Of a stretch of DNA of 64,000 nt, positions 16,701 to 30,100 are shown one piece after another. Every line of letters starts with the position of its first letter. The stretch's first letter is position 1. Position numbers and translations under genes: made by a program. The stretch covers positions 34,438,645 to 34,502,644 of the forward strand of contig LS997565.1 in assembly GCA_000469685.2 (NCBI GenBank), in the 5' to 3' direction. The notes under the pieces are model-generated. The model was not told where the DNA came from and did not search any database. It saw only the letters and a program-made list of their open reading frames with translations. The DNA is from Haemonchus contortus (taxonomy: Eukaryota; Nematoda; Chromadorea; Rhabditida; Trichostrongylidae).

Positions 16701-19700
16701 GTATCGAGAAACCTTCGTTCTGGGCCCCTCTCCATCTGGAAAAGGCCTTGGACCGCTTCCCGTCCTCTGGAGAGCGCTTCGAGGACGAAATGTTATAGAA
16801 CACCTCATCGCCCTGACCAAAGACATGTACGATGGGTCCGAGTCAGCAATAGCAATGCGCACTCTACATGGCCTGACCAAGACGATACAGTTGGGGTACA
16901 CCAGGGATCAGCTATAATCCCGTCCCTATCCTTACACTGGATGTCATCACAATAGGACTCATGGATGGGCCACTGAAGACTATCCTCTACGCTGACGCTC
17001 AGGTGAGTGCACGGAGTCAATCGTCGACGGTTGCGGGGGCGCCATCGAAAAGGTCTAGGACTTCCGCTACCTGGGGAGTGATCTAGCCGTTGATGGTAGC
17101 GTGGACCAGACCGTTCAGTGGTAAGGCCCGCGATGCTCTACGGCAGCGAGTGCTGGCCCATGAGTAAAACCCATGAAGGACAGCTTCATTCCGCTGAAAT
17201 AAAAACGCTCCGATGGTTCTGGACGTGGCTGGATCGGGTAAGCAATGAAGGCGTCAGGACCAATGCCAACAGCCCCAGTTCCACTGAAGATGAAAGAGCA
17301 GCGCCTGCGATGGTTCGGGCATGCGCTAAGAGGACCACAGAGCCATCCGATAAGGGAGGCTATGGAATTCGAGACTTGAGTTATGGGACCACGAGGAGCC
17401 CCAAAAAAGAGATGGCGGACTGATCAAGAAGGACCTCGCCGAAGCCAATGTGATGGCAGAAGATGCCGTAGATGGAATGAAATCGAGACGGCTGACAAGA
17501 ACAGCGGACCCTGCAAGGTTTGTGATTCAGCGAATGGTCTTCTTTGGTCGATATCATTTGCGAAAAAACTTAACCGACCGCCAATGATCTGGAATTCTCA
17601 ACTAATCATATCTCCGTAAAGAAAAGGGTCCATTGATAAAAAACATCTAATAACGGTGCTATCATCACTAAGAGCATCTCCGCAGCGTCATTTTTGATTT
17701 CTAACAGTTGGATTTTTGATGGGTATTTATTTCTAGGAAAGAGAGCAAAAGTTCGAGACTTCCAGTCACGGGCGTAAGCACCGACTGAATACCATTTGCA
17801 CTGCCCTGTTAGTCCTGTGTCATATTTCGTGTGCAGGAAACTGTCATTTGTTTAAAGAAAGGAGTGGAGAGTTAAACTTACTATAACTTTAGCAAAGAAT
17901 TATAGAAGCCTGTTGTGTCAAAAAGGGATTTCGAGCTCTGTTCCAGTTTCACACTCTCACTCGGCTAAGCAGCGGAAAAAACATAAACTCAAGGATGCAG
18001 CGGAAAAAGCTTAAAAACTATAAGTTCTAAAAAAGGGAACGGAATTTTTTGGTTCAACATGTCTCGGGATAGGGTGTTTGACACAAGAAGGAGGAGAGTA
18101 TGGCGTCAGCCGGGCGATTCGACTGGTAATGTTAAAATGCGAGCTGTAGAATCGTTCTATGCGGAACTGCCATGAGAAATTCTCTTATTCTCAAGTCTGT
18201 CCGTCCGCAAGCTTTATGATTACGATGAGACAGTGACATGGAAAACCCAGCTCTATCCTACATTTCCTTCTTATATATAAAGCAGTTCCACGGATCTCCT
18301 CCACTGAGAGTTCTTTTGCACTGAAGGATCCCTAGTCGGTTAGTGACGAGGCTACGTAGGGCGTCACCAGGTGGCGGATAGGGGAATTAATCATCGACCA
18401 AAAGTCACCGGTACTTACCCAAAGACGCAGGTGGAGTCAGGGGATGGACTCCTTGATTCTGCTGTGCTAGTCGATATATCTTCTGTTTCTCGCAGGCGTA
18501 TCCACGCATACGTGTGTGGAGGGTCCGTAGGTGCAGACGATATTCTGCTCATCGACTCAGCTAAAAGCTTGCATTTGAGTGACTAGGAAGTATCTGGGAG
18601 GCGATTCGGGGCCTCCTCCAGAAACGAAGTCTTTCGCCCACTTTTGCCACCTCGGAATAGCCTGGCAAGCCCCCGGAGTCAACCTAGTCCCTACGTCAAG
18701 CTGCACGTTGGGTATCTATTCGCCAAAAATCGTAATAGAAATGGGGCTCTTCCCCCTGAGCCTGAGGGAACGGCAGCGTTGGGTAGGACCGCTCGGGAGA
18801 GGCTGCTAAAATTTCATGCCAAAAACAGGCTGTTCGAAAGGAGAAGGATTAAGATGGCGATATGTACTTACAACGCACGGACGCTTGCATCGGAAGCGTC
18901 TATAGAAAATCTGATGATGCGAGAGAGAAAGATCAAGTACGACGTCACCGGATTGACCGAGATGGGAAGAATCGAGCGCCGCACGCTGTATTCGAGACTG
19001 GAGAAGAACGGTTCCTTGAAACATGCGACAGCAGAGGCGTCGGCGGTCCCCGTCAATACGCACTTGGCCATGAACATCGAATCGTACGAAAGCTTAACAT
19101 CGTTTGCGATTAAGAAGCTGTGGCTCAACCCCAGCTCCAACGATCTTCGTTGCTTACGTATCAACATCGAGCTACGAAGAAGAGTTGGAAGCGTTCTATA
19201 AGGATCTGGAGAGGCTCTACAGATATGACCACACTTTCTTCAAAGTCATCGTCGGTGATTTTAACGCCAAGATTGTCCCCAGAAGAATCTGTGCCTCTTG
19301 AACGAGTAATGACTGTACGTTGTGTTCCCAATAATCCTGGTGTTCGTTCTACGTCTCGAGGCCCTAAAAACAACTTCGCCGTCGAAACCACTTAAAAGAC
19401 GAACTTTCACTACCTTGTCGAAGCTGTAGTGGTTAAACTATCCGGACTGAAACGCAGACGTTGCACGCATGTAGCTCTTACTGACAGCTGTATGAAATGA
19501 CACACATTTCAACGCTTGCCCAAACATCCTTTCCTTGCAACCGTTGTTGTCGTATTCCTATTGAACCCCTTATTTTACAGGCTTTTGAATACCCATATCC
19601 CTCTTGATACACCGATTTTGCGAATTCTTCGTCACTTTTGCTCGTACTTTCCCACTTTTTTCCCGCATCCCAAAGAATTTCTGGACATAGTTATAAATTT

Positions 19701-21199
19701 TCGATATATGACCCACCCTCTTTAGTGGCAACCCCGCTCACTTCTAGGACCCGGTCATATTTGTTCCATTACGTCTCACCATTTTTCCCGCGTTCCAGAA
19801 AGTTTCTGAATAAAGTTATGAATTTTTGATCTAAGCCCCGCCCTGCCAGTCCTGCCCGCTTCTGGGATTGGACTACATGTTCTATTACATATTACCACTC
19901 TTTCCAGGAATCCCAGAACTTTTCTGAAAAGAGTTATATTTATTTTTGAATAGTAGCTTCCATTTTAAGGCACGTCCCTCCCATCGTATTCTGAGCTTCG
20001 CTAAATTTCGCATGCCCAGCACGTATAAGGCCTTGCCCACTCCTTTTACCTTTTTTTTGGTCTCCACACCTTCATTGAATAGAGTCATGAATCTGCGTGA
20101 GAAGTACCGTCATTGCGAGAACACTCCGCCCACTGTCAGTGTGTCTCCTCAGTTCGTTTATTGACACATCTCTCATCTTTGCTCATTTTTCCTGGCGTCT
20201 GGTCTGTTGAGAGACCGATTTAGAAGGATTTGCCTAAGACGCCGCCCACTCCAGTGCATGTCCTTCCCCCTGTGGGCGGAGCTCCGCATCACAGGTGCGG
20301 TGGTACCGCCCTATACTCCCACTAACAGCAAACAGAGAAAAGAAAACGCAGAATCACATTAGCTCTCCATCATCATTTGCATTCTGACCGAGTTCACCAA
20401 CAAAGTGGAAACCACGAAATTTCAGTTTTGTATCTACTTATGGCTTTCGATTTACAAGGGAAGAATTAATACAGCTAATTAAATTGGTTTACCTCGTCTT
20501 TGTTAGAAAAGATCAGTGGGCAGATATAATCATTTATGCCGCAAAAGCTCTCGAAGACTTGACAAAGTAAGTTATGAAATGAAGTCAAAATGTTGGAGTT
20601 TTTGACATTGGACGCAAAAGACGCAAAACACTGTCAGTTATCAAAATTTATAGCAAGTCGTACCTAACCTATAAAGAATTAGAATTGGATTGGATGCCAG
20701 TATATGAATTGTATTACGGTGCAAGTTATGGTAAACTTGAGGAAGTTGAAGGGAAGAATTTACGAAATGCTGTTTTCCGGTTGAAGCGCTTCTACAAACC
20801 AAGTGAATCACCTAAAATATGGGATAAGGTTGGTGGTTATCGATCATACATAGAATTATTACGTGAACCTTTGTATAGCTATGGTATAGCTTCATCACTT
20901 ATCAACGATTTAGAAAGTCCGAAAGCCTAGATTTTATGTTTAGATCCAAGTCCATCTTTCACCTGTGTACTCTACGAAAGAGTTTTGTGATCTAGCGTTG
21001 CTGTTTCTACCGATTAGAATGAGTACCGACGTGAGAAAACTTTTCAGAACTGCTTCATTTTTCGCCACGCATTCATAGTTCTTGTTTAGGAGCACAAAAA
21101 GTATGGAGCCGGACTGTGGTTTGACACTATGTGGAAGATGTTCGAGGTAGTAGAAATGGGAGATAAGTGGGGAACGGAACTGCCCAATCTTTTTGCTAC
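13730..21199 (+). CDS. psme-4: PSME4 N-terminal exons 1-6
   Basis: Exons: 13730-13732 (the coding part is just the ATG, followed at once by GTAAGG), 13783-14003, 20426-20566, 20654-20828, 20944-21030 and 21090-21199. Splice phases agree throughout. Encoded landmarks are MKPSFVVVDASGG, LLPYHEVLCSELDTRFEHI, FTREELIQLIKLVYLVF, ELELDWMPVYELYYG, LALLFLPIRM and YGAGLWFDTMWKMFE, which follow the N-terminal HEAT repeats of PSME4 in order. The first intron is only 50 bp. The second is 6.4 kb and filled with RTE LINE debris. The start is supported by the in-phase ATG joining to AAACCTTC, but an upstream non-coding exon or a trans-splice site is possible. Confidence 0.85.
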
Positions 21200-24100
21200 G
21201 TGAGTCGTGCTTGTAGAGCAGATCAGGTCTTTGTACTTATCATTCAAAAGAGAGCGGGTATGTAGAGAAGCTGTATAGAAGCGTAGAGTTTGAAGCTATC
21301 AAACTTGTTCTGCTATGAGGGTAATTTATTCACTATTCTCTATTCACTACCGCAGAAGTTATGAACTTTCCGTGGGAACAGCCGCAGCGCTGTCTTGACA
21401 GCTTATGATAGCAGCTGACGCCGACACCCTCTTAATCGCCAAAACGGACTCCTTCCATTGGCTGGCTCCTACGTCAACACAAATGCTGATTTGAAGTGAA
21501 TGCTGAGGCATCACAAATAAAAATGGGAAGACTCAAAAAATTCCGTATTAATGCGGACACGATAATAAGGGTGATAATAAAGCGAGCTACAATAATACAT
21601 TCTCTGGGCAATATGCCATAAGCGTGCACCGTAGGTTCTTGCAATTTGAACAACAAGATTGTACCATACTAGATAAACAATACGATAACAATAATCTATC
21701 AAATTCTTAATGATTTTCAGCAACACATATGCTAGAACAAGATTCATTGCTCATGGTCAAGCAACGCTGAAAGAACCCCATTGATGCCTAACACACTGGT
21801 TTTCGAAGCAATAATGAACATTTCTCTAGGTGTGTAGGGGGAATGAGAGGACCAATCCATCACGACTGCTGGACACAAGAGAAGTCATCTTCTGCCGATA
21901 TTTATGTACTTCACCATGTGGTTTGTAAGACCAGAGAAGATTCGAAAACCATCCCATTTGATGCACTCGGTCGACACGAACAGAATTTTTCTCCGAAAAC
22001 TGAAACGTTTCTCGTCTCAGCGCGTTCCAGATTGCTCATCTACTGTACTTCCCAGACGTGCACTTTTGTCTATCAATTGCTTTGCGTTATCGAGCAAGTA
22101 ATAGGTTGAGCTCTCGCCCACCTCAGATGTACGGTAGTCACAGTGATATGAATATCATTTATCGAACAAGCAATTACAGAATAATAACAGGTGTCGGAGA
22201 AATGAGGTGCCGAGCCTCTTCGGACCCGAGGCGAGGGGAGTCGAGGTCGTCGTCTTCGTCTTCAGCTCCATCGGGGAGCCCGACCGGTCGTTGCGGATCT
22301 TGTTGCCTCCACTGCCTTCTCCATTGCCTTTTGTTCTCCGCCGCGTCGCTGCCTCCTGTACAGTTCTCATCATCGGCGTCGCGTTAAGCTTAGTGTATGA
22401 GAAACATCACCTATTGATCATCGTCATAACCCCAGCTCACACACCTCCCCTTCCCCTATAATAAGTCCGTCCTCGGACTTGAGTAAAATATGATAATGGA
22501 GGGATTAAAAACTCACTGTTTACGCGTGATAGATGATGTTGCAATTATGCGAAAAGATCCGGAAGTGTCGAGTCGTTGACGATAACGTCGTTCTCGCGAG
22601 CCCATTGTATGATGCGGTTCCAGTTCGATAACGTCTGAAGAGGGCGCAAGTTGCCCAGGACGAACTCACCATGACGGCAGCGTGTGATGGCGACGTTGAG
22701 GCGTCTCCTATCAAAAAATTCTCCTGTCGAGGCGTCTACGTCGGAACGTGTCGTGAGGATGATAACAATATCCATTTCGCGGCCTTGTACCGTGTCGACT
22801 GTATGCAAGGCGACGCCTAGTCGGCGGGTTTCTGATTGTAGGAGGTGTTGCTGGTCCTTATAGTGTGATGGCTATACCCGATGCAGCAGTGCCCTTCGCC
22901 AATAACGCACAAACAAGAACTACGCAGCATCGAGCCTTTTCCTCGTTGGAGTGAGATTGAGACGCTGAGAGTCGAGACGAACCGCTGACGTTGACGAGCA
23001 CGAAGGGGATGCGCGAGTTGGGAAGAGTAATACGCCTCACCAGAAGTGCGCGGTCCGAGGCCCGTGTTCCGCTGACGAGCGTCCCATTACAGACGAGACG
23101 ATTTGGGAGAAAGTTAAGAGAGGGGTGGGCTCTAAACGTGGTCACTAGTGGCGCGAGTGGAACGTCCCTATCCAATAGAATATCCATGACACCCCTTGTT
23201 CCAAGCCGTGCCGGCACCGACGATGCGGGGCAGCGAAGATGAGGTGCTAGTTGGTGTGCGTCACCTATGTAGATATGCCGAGCCGCTGGGAATCGTGAGA
23301 TTATGGCGGCGAAGGCCAGCTCCGGGATCTGCGAAGCCTCGTCCCCTGTGATGATCTGCAGCTGGCGAGCAACTCGTGGGAAAGGCCGCCTGAACGTGTC
23401 GATTTGAGAAGCGACGAAGTTGTGATACAAAGTATTGCGAGGAATCGGACCCGCATCATGAGTCCCACTGCATATTCTGTGGCTTCCGAGTTCTCGTCCT
23501 CAGCGATCTTAAATTCTTCGCGTTCCTTATCGGTGAGATTTACTGTGTCGGCACTATTGAGAAGTAATCTTTCAATAAGTCGTCGTCCGTGGGCATATGC
23601 TCCAAGACGTTCCTCGTCTCTCGGACCGAATGCGTCGGGAAAATTGGTCAGGAGACCTTGGAGGATGTTATGAAAGTCGACTGTTGTGACTGGTGCTCCT
23701 TCTCGTAGGGCGGTATCCGCGACGAATCGAACGACAGGCAAGTGTTGGTAGTCGGTTAGCTGAAGAAGTGTGTCAGCGAATTGGGCTACCGCCACATTCG
23801 TGGAGGTGGTTGCGATGACCAATATTCCAGGTGTTGCTACGCGAGCAGCTATTACTGCAACTACGACAGTCTTTCCAGTCTTTCCCGTGCCGTAAGCGGC
23901 CTGTATTGCTAGGATCGGACGATGCTCACATCCAAGTTATACCGCGCGGGCCTGGTCGTCCCGAGGGGACGGGCATGCTGAAGCAAAATGTCCGAAACCG
24001 CTACAGTTATAACATCGAACTTGGTTTGCGGGAGTCGATGTTCGCTGGGGCGGAGGGTTTGAGACTGGAGCACGAGGTCTAAAAGCAGGGCGTGTGGGAC

Positions 24101-27100
24101 CGCTTGGACGAGCTGGGCCACGACCTGGTACTAGGCGGTTAGCTGCCGGGACGACTGCCGAAGTTGGCGCAGTGGGGTGTAAAAGACGTTCCGCTGTCGC
24201 CTCGCTTAGGAGTTGCTCCACCGTCTGCGCTTTGTTTACGGCTTGCTCGAACGACGTCGGTCCATCCAGTTTCACGAAATACCGTACATCACCACGGAGG
24301 CGGGAAGCAAATTCCTCTAGAACGCGGTCTTTCTGAGTAGCTGGGTCCTGGCCGGAAGTGGCGGCGCGGACCAAGTTCAGTACTCGGTTAGCGAACGATG
24401 TGCACGATTCTCCCACTTCTTGACAGCACGCTGCCAACTGCTGACGTGTTACATATCGTTGATGGGGGCTTTCGAAAAACGAGATTTAGTGCGGAACTAT
24501 GGCTGGGTAGTTCTTTTTCGCCACCTCATCTAGCTCGTCTACTTTTTCCCGAGCAACGCCGTCCAGATACCCTATAAGAAAATTAGCGCGCTGCTCGTCC
24601 GAAAGGGGGGCTGGTCGCATACGCATCACGTCCTCAAGACAACGGAGCCATGTTGAGAATTGCATCCCGTTCTCACTGACTCCAGAGAAAGAGGCGACCC
24701 GTAAAGTCGGAGCATCCGAATGGAACATCGCGATAGTCGGCATATTGTCAAGGCGTTTCCCTATCGCTGAGAAAGACTCTTTAAGCATGTCTTGGAGGGA
24801 GGCATTGCTTTCATTAATCTTGCTAGTGAGCAGTGCAGTTGTGGCACAGGTGTCGTTCCAGACCTGCTCGATGGCAGATGTGGTGGCATCGCGCAGCGCC
24901 TTGGCGTCTCGTCCATGAAGGAGGGCGTCGTCGGAGACGTCATCGAAGATGGAAAAGGGTAACTCCTTGGTCAAGTCTAAAGACTCAGCCTTGGTGTCAG
25001 AGGGTTGGGCAAAAGCCTCGTCAGGGGGAACAGAGCCTGACTTTACTTGCCTGCGAGTGATCGGGGGGTATGGTCCAATCTTATAAGAAGAAGGATAGGC
25101 TGTGCTCCCTATGTGTTGGGAATCGAGATAAGATTAAGCTATGGGACTGTTCCGTGATGTTTTGATCTGTTCTCGAGATGAATGTTATGAGAACCTGTGA
25201 GCCTGCGTTTCCCGTATAGCCGGCGGCAGATTCCCAGACGGGATCTCGATGTCAAGGTGGGAAGGAAAACACCACACTCGCCCCCGCTGGGAACCAAGTT
25301 ACGAAATCCTATTCTGTTGTGGGAAGAAATGTTGTTTACCGGCGAGAAATTCCAACCGTGCGATGGCGTGGGCGCGGAACAGAGGAGAAATTCCTAGATG
25401 ACCGCGAGGAAATGAAAACCCCCTACGCGATTCACATCTGCCAACTATTCGGTCAACCGATCGAAAGAAAGGAAAAAAAGGTCCTATCGTAGGAAATAAA
25501 GGAAAAATCACAAGGGTGAGAAGAGGTCTATGCTACTAAAATTGAAGACTTGATCGTAATGGTGAGGCAATCGTGTATTCTCCAGAAGTAAAAAAAACTT
25601 CGTTTTATTCGCGTCGGCGCTTCCGCCGGCACCTCAAGAACCCCTGACTTTCGAGATGACTGTTCGATGGCATGATCAAGAAACTGCCGAGAGCATGAGA
25701 ATGCCATCGAACGGCTACATGAGTTGTTAAAGTGTACAGAATCAAGAGAGTGGTGATGAGAATGCGCGGAGATGCTTCGTGAGATATGAGTGAAGCCGCC
25801 TGGCGGAGAGAGATCGAACCGTTTGGAAGAGTAAATAATCGAAGAAAGAGACTCCAAATTGCAGTTATACCGACTACCGACGAAAGAAGAATAGCGAGAA
25901 ATAAGGAAATTGTAATAGCGAAGAAATGAGTAGAAGGAAAAAGTATTGAATAAAAAAAACATTTAACAGCGATCTCGCTGCTATAAGAACTGACTCATAT
26001 GCTAATCAAACTGCGTGCACGATGAAAATTTACTGAAACCCACGATTACTTGCTTGAAGCTATGAGGACATTGTCCTTGCGCGCATACTCAATCATACAA
26101 AAGCGGTCTATCGCTTAGTCTTACTTTGCAACAGTCCTGCTGATAACACGAAACATCAAAATGACAAGCTAAACCTCAAAGTTGTCCGGACCCTTATTGT
26201 GAACTAGACGAGCACTGAGAGAATTAAAACCACTACCAATCTTAATTCTATTGAGTGTCGAATGGCTGACCATAAGGTCGTCATCGAAGGTACAGCCATA
26301 TGTGCCATGCGCGAGGAAAGCTACAAGGAGACGAAAAGTGCCTAAGGAAAGGAAGAAGAAGAGGAGATAAGGAATGCATGCCGGCGATAAAGGAAAGATG
26401 CCTGGCCATAAAAGGACTATCCGTGGCCATCGGATCATCCAGGCGAGGAAGAAAGAAAAGAAAAAAGAAAACTCGTTATGAAAATGTGCGAAAACCGAAG
26501 ACTGACCTGACCTGACCTGAGTGCAATCGCACTCGCTGCTACCAGTAATAGGTTGGCTCTCGCCCACCTCAGATGTACGGTAGTCACAGTGATATGAATA
26601 TCATTTATCGAACAAGCAATTACAGAATAATAACAAGTGTCGGATAAATGAGGTGCCGAGCCTCTTTGGACCCGAAGCGAGGAGAGTTGAGGTCGCCGTC
26701 TTCGTCTTCAGCTCCATCGGGGATCCCGGCCGGTCGTTGCGGATCTCGTTCCCTCCACTGCCTCCTCCATTGCCTTTTGTATCTCCGCCGCGTCACTGCC
26801 TCCTGTAATCAGTTCACATTATCGGCGTCGCGTTAAGCTACTGTATGAAAAACATCACCTATTGATCATCGTCATAACCCCAGCTCACACAAGCATCAGT
26901 TTGACGGAAAAAAGTTCTTCACTCCTCATAATGTGGCAGTGGAATTCTTTCGCTCTTAGACTCCTAATTCTCCTGCACAGGGTCATCAATGCTCAATGAC
27001 ATGATTGCTTCAAATAAGAGAGAAGTCATTGTTCTCTTCAATGTGGACGGTCGTCTTGAGAAAGTATCAAGGACATTCGGAGACCTTCTCCACTTTGATA

Positions 27101-30100
27101 AATTTTCTTGCCGACCTAATATCATGCGAAAAGGCATACATACTGACACGCCGACAAACCACAACATCAATATACGTTTTCCGTGGATTTTTCAGGCTCG
27201 CCTACAACAACCCTGACTTTATGGACTGGTCACCACTCTATGACACAGTTTTTACGCGATCGGTACGAGCTATGGGTTTGAGCATTCGCGAAAGTAAGAT
27301 TCCGGTGAGTTTGACTTCAAATAACGAAATGAGAGGCAACGTGCATTCACCCTTTGCATGGCATTCTGAACGGTGGGCGGTTGTCGATGATGAGAACGAC
27401 TCGTATTTTGAAACGATAGCAACTAATTCTAAAAGCTCAGCGTCTGACCTGATGAGGGACCTGACGCACTCGACCTGATATTCACTCGGAAATCACGCTT
27501 TTTGAAGCTCCATTGTCATGCCAATCAGCAGACCATTTATTACTGAAATGGTCCGCTGACCTGGCTAATCAATAGCTAATTGGATAACGAAAGTGGTCAT
27601 TCCGCCTAAGTTCAGACGAATGATTTGGCTTTTTCCTTTCCTCGAGACTCACTCATCGAATAGGATAGGGCCGAACAAATAAAATTGCTAAGGGTGGCAA
27701 TAACCGCCATGAGTCAAGGCTAATTTGTTGGACTTTACACGATTACCTGCATAACACTTGCAAAATATTAAGAAACCAGTAGAGCTGCCTAGTATGAAAG
27801 TTGACCAGAATATGTGAAAGACAAAAAAACCGTATTAGTGGTTGTTTATGAAGATTGAGTATCAGAGTAATCAATTATGTAAAAGTCTGACAAAGAAAAA
27901 CTACTGTTTTAGAAATGTAGATGATGAGTAAAAAGTGTCAAGAAACTAAAAGAAAAGAAAGAGAAGACAGAAGAAAAAATAACAACAAAACAAGAGCGGG
28001 ATTAAGAATAATTTTCAAAAGTTCAAAAACGTGTCCACTCTGTATTACAAATCAATCTTGAAGGGAGATGGGCTGTGTAGGTCCAAGCATGTAGGCACAT
28101 GTAGGCACCGTTTAGACTCGACAATGGCCGCATGAAAATGAGATCTCCCAAATCAGTTCCTTCGATTTCACCCTTCATATACTGCGCTGAATCATTATCC
28201 CGGATTTGCTAAAAACCCTCCTTATCTAAAGTGATAGATCTCCACAACCTATTTCCAGATTCAAAGCACCATCTCAGCAGAACTTTTGGGCGGATTAGCA
28301 CGGATGATTATTGCCACACTTGGAGGACCCAGAGGGTGAGGATTTTTCATTTTATAGAAACTTCACGCCGAGTACGGCATGACCGAGCTCCCGTTGAATC
28401 GCTCAATCGCTCGAGGTGACGACCGAGACGTAGTGAGAATGATCGGGTAGGCCACATGCACGCTGTCCAATGCTCCACATGCACTGCCACGCGGACTCGG
28501 TAGATCTTGTACTATTAAGTACAAGATGGCCACAACACTATCACGACACCAAGTTTACAAAACTACTATATGAAACGATCTGGTTATTGCCAATAAAAGA
28601 AACAAAGTAAATGGGTGAACATAAGCACGAATGAGTAGGTAAGAGCTGAGAGACCACTACAAAAACAATAGCGGTTCGTGTCCTCAGATACATGGATGAC
28701 CACAGTGAACTGCGGTCGAATACCATCCCTACTCAAGTATGTCGAACCATTCGAATCTCCGAACCTAGACAACAAGCGTCCAAGCCAGACCACATTAAGT
28801 GCGAGTCAGGCTCCTAGGTGTCCCCTAAGACGACTAAATCTGACTGCGACATCAGGTATTATAAGAAGCTAGCAATAACAAAGGTGCTGCAATGTTAACT
28901 GGAGCTGCGACCGGGGCTGGAGTCAAGTAGAACGATCGGTAAGACGAAAAACGATTCCTCTCTAGCCGGTTCCAGCTGCAGCGACGAGTATAATGCAATC
29001 GGGTGATGACAATAACAATGGGTCAGAGTCCACGGCCGAGAATGGCCACGAGGCGTCCTCTCACTCATCGTCGTTTATGATACCTGTACCTTCCTATCGG
29101 TACCCTATCGGCGCTAAGTCATTGCCTCTTAAATGTAATGAGAGACACAGGAATCTTAGAAATGATATTAGTTAGTGTCTTCAGGTTAATCACACGTGCA
29201 CACACATGCACACACATACATACATACACGCACACACATACGTACACGCATGCATACACATGTACATATACATACACATTGTGCATCAATAAGCACAAGT
29301 GAAGAGGTTTTTGTGGGAAGAGGCAATTCTATTCATCCTCGTAACGAATGTACCTCACCCAGTGCCCTTACAATCTTGTCAACCAATAGCTTACATTTAG
29401 GTGCCAGCGTCATCTTGAGCGGATGATGAAGTTGGTAGAGCCCTTCATGCATCCATCAAACGAAAGCAGCCACACATTGCTCGTACTGGTGTTTCTTCAA
29501 AACCTTTTGCAAGAGATGGTCAACCGATACAAGGAAGAAAGAGTAAAAAAGAACAAGCGAAAGGTTCGTCAACAAGTGTAAAACGAACAAATGTGGACTT
29601 TGGGGTCGGTCATCGTATTGGACAGCTTGTTTTCAGAAATTCACTTCATTGAATTATCTCAATATTTCAAACCTTAAACATCGACGAATGATAGGAGCCA
29701 TGATAGGGAATCGGTTTAGGTTCCGCAGACGTATTACTTGACTGATGATGATATTGTGAAATTCACAGATACTATACTGCCTTCACTACTTTATGCACTG
29801 TATGCAAAAGATAGTGCGACTTCTAAAGTAAGGGGAATGATTTGTAAGCAATTTATGAATCAAACATGCTAGCTTGTGTTTCATGTTTATGTTCATATTG
29901 GGCGAAACCATGTTCGATCTAATAATGTGCAAAATTACTTCAGACTCCGCCCAAATTAGTGATGATACTGTGCGCGTTATGCCCCGGCAGGGTGCTCCCG
30001 AAAGTATTGGAACAGTAAGAAGATGCTCCTTGCAGATATTTTTATGATCAGTAATCAGTTTCTTGCTCAATCAACTATTTGCAGCATATACTCTGCCATT

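Larger units (their letters stand above)
22093..26895 (-). mobile_element. Helicase-bearing LTR retrotransposon, copy 2 (internally deleted, complete ends)
   Basis: Two direct repeats, 22097-22443 and 26544-26891, flank a minus-strand interior carrying only gag and helicase remnants. The 4-bp AGCA at 22093-22096 recurs at 26892-26895 as a target-site duplication. A polypurine tract abuts the 3' LTR and a TGG primer site abuts the 5' LTR. The element lies antisense in intron 6 of PSME4. Compared with copy 1 it lacks envelope, protease, RT, integrase and the N-terminal part of the helicase frame. The L-shaped interior (gag then helicase, same strand) fixes the helicase inside the LTRs. The LTRs differ at roughly twenty positions by eye and the frames are broken, so the insertion is old. 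Confidence 0.92.

Noticed and set aside
25280..25305. Possible primer site CGCCCCCGCTGGGAACCA on the plus strand in the copy 2 leader
   Set aside because: The true LTR edge with its own TGG site is at 26544; this string is internal to the leader.
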